64,000 nt of DNA from Nitrospira sp. (GTDB taxonomy: Bacteria; Nitrospirota; Nitrospiria; Nitrospirales; Nitrospiraceae), in contig SPAW01000012.1 in the NCBI GenBank assembly GCA_005239465.1, positions 4,553 to 68,552 of the forward strand. Direction: 5' to 3'. Under the pieces are notes generated by a model, which was not told the DNA's origin, ran no database searches, and was given only the letters and a program-made list of their open reading frames with translations. The position numbers and the translations under genes are program-made. Below are positions 62,289 through 64,000 of this stretch, in pieces (positions within the stretch are counted from its first letter, which is position 1; each line of letters begins with the position of its first letter).

Positions 62289-62978
62289 TTACTTCCATCG
62301 CACGACCGGCCAATTCTGCTGCCGGGCTATGCGCGCCACCCCCCGGATGGGGTTCACCACCGTGGGATGTCCAACCGCTCGCAAGACGTCGAGGTCGCCA
62401 GGACTATCTCCGTAGGCATAACACTGGGAGAGGTCCAATGTGAGGTCCTGTGCTAACCGCTCAATCAGCCGCCGCTTTCCCTCACCATAGGGCAAGGGCG
62501 GCACAAGATGGCCCGTGTAGACGCCGTTCATGTGCTCCAAGCGGCCGGCAAAGCATCGGTCCACTTGTAAGGCAGTCGCGATAGGGTCGATCAGGAAATC
62601 GATCGAGCCCGTCAGGAGAATAATCGTGTGGCCGGCCCGCCGATGCTCCTCGATCTGTCGCATGGCCGCAGGGGAAACGCGGGGACACAATTGCTCGCGA
62701 CAGAATTCTTCCCCCAACGGCTCGATCACCTGCACCGGCTTTCCGGCTAGGTACAGCTTGCGTTCGCGGAGCGGCTGCAGCGAGAGCGCCGGCAGGTGCC
62801 GCATGAGCCAAGCAAGACTCGCGCGAACCTCCGGCCATCCGACCACACCGCGCCGCCACAGCCATCGAAAGAATCGGACTTCGCTGGCTTCCCCGGGCAG
62901 TACTGTATTGTCCACATCAAAAAAGGCCGCGACCTGGTTGTCGAGTCGGCGTTGAGAGTACGACCTGAGTATTGTCAT
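62289..62978 (-). CDS. HAD-IB family hydrolase (SerB-like)
   Basis: 229 residues. Motif I is AFFDVDNTVLPGEASE (DxDxT), motif II is in ILLTGSIDFLI, and YAYGDSPGDLDVL is the acidic motif. The helical cap fits subfamily IB, which includes phosphoserine phosphatases and membrane-lipid-related phosphatases. The substrate is not known; lysophosphatidate or phosphoserine are options. Confidence 0.85.
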   Translation of the reverse strand: MTILRSYSQRRLDNQVAAFFDVDNTVLPGEASEVRFFRWLWRRGVVGWPEVRASLAWLMRHLPALSLQPLRERKLYLAGKPVQVIEPLGEEFCREQLCPRVSPAAMRQIEEHRRAGHTIILLTGSIDFLIDPIATALQVDRCFAGRLEHMNGVYTGHLVPPLPYGEGKRRLIERLAQDLTLDLSQCYAYGDSPGDLDVLRAVGHPTVVNPIRGVARIARQQNWPVVRWK

Positions 62979-63117
62979 AGCACGAGAGACAAACTAGGTT
63001 TGTGACGCATGCGCCCGTGATTGAGCGGCGGGCCGATTCTACCGGAGGGGTCCTTCATTGACAAGAATTTTGCCCTACTTCTATAATGCCGCTCCCTCGG
63101 GCTGTCGCTCGTCGTTC

Positions 63118-63270
63118 GTGAAGCGTATCTCGGTGGGAGAGCGGAGCTGATAGCTGATGGCGTATAGCACGGGCAAAGACCATCATGAACCCGTTCTACT
63201 CATCATATGCAATCGGCCATATGCTCATCTCTTCGGACGAGAGACGAACGACGTTTCACGTTTCACGGAT
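63118..63270. repeat. word-stutter palindromes, AGCTGATAGC and GTGAAGCGTATCTCG types
   Basis: GTGAAGCGTATCTCG at about 63118-63133 and ACGAACGACGTTTCACGTTT at about 63244-63262 face each other. Between them AGCTGATAGCTGATGGCGTA faces CATATGCAATCGGCCATATG. It is a nested pair of the same words as at 58190 and lies just upstream of tRNA-Leu. The remainder of the 62979-63276 gap is unremarkable. Confidence 0.65.
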
Positions 63271-63276
63271 TCGGTC

Positions 63277-63360
63277 GCCGAAGTGGTGGAATGGCAGACA
63301 CGCACGTTTGAGGGGCGTGTGGCGCAAGCCGTGCGGGTTCAAGTCCCGCCTTCGGCACCA
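63277..63360 (+). tRNA. tRNA-Leu (GAG)
   Basis: Acceptor GCCGAAG/CTTCGGC, anticodon loop TTGAGGG giving GAG, long variable arm, T arm GCGGGTTCAAGTCCCGC, encoded CCA. An integrase gene starts its 3' end only seven bases away. Confidence 0.95.
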
Positions 63361-63366
63361 TCCCTC

Positions 63367-64000
63367 CTATAGTGCAGCGATTACAGAGACTTGGCGAGCG
63401 GCGTTCTCACGCCGTGTTATTAGCGTGTTCAAGCGAGTCATGGCGGCGTCGAGCTTCTCCGCCTTGATCGTGCGGTAGCGCAGGAACATTTCGACCGAGG
63501 AATGACCCACGATCTTCATGATCGTTTCGGTCTCCACCCCCGCATCGGCCAGGTTCGTGACGGCACAGTGCCGGAGATCGTGGAACACGAAGTTGAGGAT
63601 CTTCTGTTCCTCGCACAGTAGGCCGACCACTCGGTAGGTGTGATTGACCTTGCGGCCTTTTTTCTCAAACACGAGACCGCTGATTCGGGTCACTCCGCCC
63701 TGCTCACGAAGCCGCTGAAGGGTGTGCTTGAGAACCGGGGTCAACGGTACTTCACGAGCCTCCCCATTCTTGGTCAACGCACCGGGAAGAAAGATCCGGC
63801 TTTTCTCCAGGTCTACACGGTCCCAGGTCAAGCCGAGAATCTCCTCTAATCGCATTCCCGTGTAATAGCCCGTCAATAGCACGGGCTTGAACCACTCAGG
63901 TGCAGCGGTAGAGAGCCGGTTCCATTCTTCAGGTTCCAGTACCCGACTCCTGGCGTTCTTCGGCTTCGGGGCTGCCACCAGCGAGGCCACGTTTCTGGTA
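63367..64000 (-). CDS. tyrosine integrase, N-terminus outside the window
   Basis: The visible 200 residues are the catalytic domain of a phage- or island-type integrase: Arg in TGYYTGMRLEEILGL, HDLRHCAVTNLADAGV, GHSSVEMFLRY (His and nucleophile Tyr). The frame is open to the window edge, so the N-terminal DNA-binding domain lies beyond it. It ends seven bases from the tRNA-Leu CCA, the standard position for an integrase of an island inserted in a tRNA 3' end. Confidence 0.92.
   Translation of the reverse strand, partial: TRNVASLVAAPKPKNARSRVLEPEEWNRLSTAAPEWFKPVLLTGYYTGMRLEEILGLTWDRVDLEKSRIFLPGALTKNGEAREVPLTPVLKHTLQRLREQGGVTRISGLVFEKKGRKVNHTYRVVGLLCEEQKILNFVFHDLRHCAVTNLADAGVETETIMKIVGHSSVEMFLRYRTIKAEKLDAAMTRLNTLITRRENAARQVSVIAAL

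Overview
The window looks like a chromosomal segment of a Nitrospirota bacterium, most likely Nitrospira or a close relative. I infer this from gene content and order (trmFO-xerC-hslV-hslU-argB; dnaX-ybaB-recR beside the SRP RNA; tig-clpP-clpX; a TatA-like protein with a long tail; tandem PilZ proteins), from moderately high GC, and from unusual repeat-filled intergenic spacers. No rRNA operon, CRISPR array or intact insertion sequence was seen. Six tRNAs and one SRP RNA are present.

Layout. 1-9.5 kb: the end of recQ, a ThrH-type phosphatase, a cysteine-cluster protein, a sugar-dehydrogenase-like secreted protein, an EVE-domain protein, a RicT-like PSP1 protein, a frameshifted DUF1264 lipoprotein gene, a cytochrome c and a cyclase-like/PilZ membrane protein. 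9.7-11.3 kb: a small island inserted at tRNA-Lys that carries a Fic protein and a possible operator. 11.4-16.1 kb: tRNA-Arg, a second cysteine-cluster protein, an HU gene with clear promoter and terminator, an 80-bp tandem repeat array, a ubiquitin-like protein, an rfbC remnant and mlaA. 16.2-19.5 kb: a gene graveyard around tRNA-Glu (fragments of an alcohol dehydrogenase, a transposase, mlaA, a response regulator and an EAL protein) plus an apparently intact TSCPD gene. 19.8-32.6 kb: a Tat-exported PLP enzyme, gcvP, a two-component system followed by an HtrA protease (frameshifted in a G run), purU, rimO and a gamma carbonic anhydrase-like gene. 32.6-39.8 kb, minus strand: a hypothetical gene, an M28 peptidase, argB, hslU, hslV, xerC and trmFO. 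40-46.6 kb: tRNA-Val, lipoproteins, a DksA-like gene, recR-ybaB-dnaX, SRP RNA, tRNA-Ser and tRNA-Leu. 46.6-57.6 kb: tig-clpP-clpX, two PilZ genes, a HEAT lipoprotein with a TatA-like gene, an M24 peptidase, a class I amidotransferase-like gene and an APC permease. 57.7-64 kb: a hypothetical gene, nagZ, pepA, queE, a HAD hydrolase, then tRNA-Leu followed by an integrase that runs off the window, marking the start of another island.

The most unusual aspect is the repeats. One family starts with TARCAGGATGCTGAAAAAG, often with its TA at the stop codon of the gene before it, and ends with an inverted copy of its tip. A second family is made of long imperfect palindromes built from short reiterated words, one word per locus, sitting in many of the gaps between genes. 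A third repeat of exactly 108 bp occurs once in the hslV-hslU gap and once, inverted and in frame, inside xerC, where it would add 36 residues to the recombinase. Two previously overlooked small ORFs with good ribosome binding sites (48 and 27 residues) are also reported.
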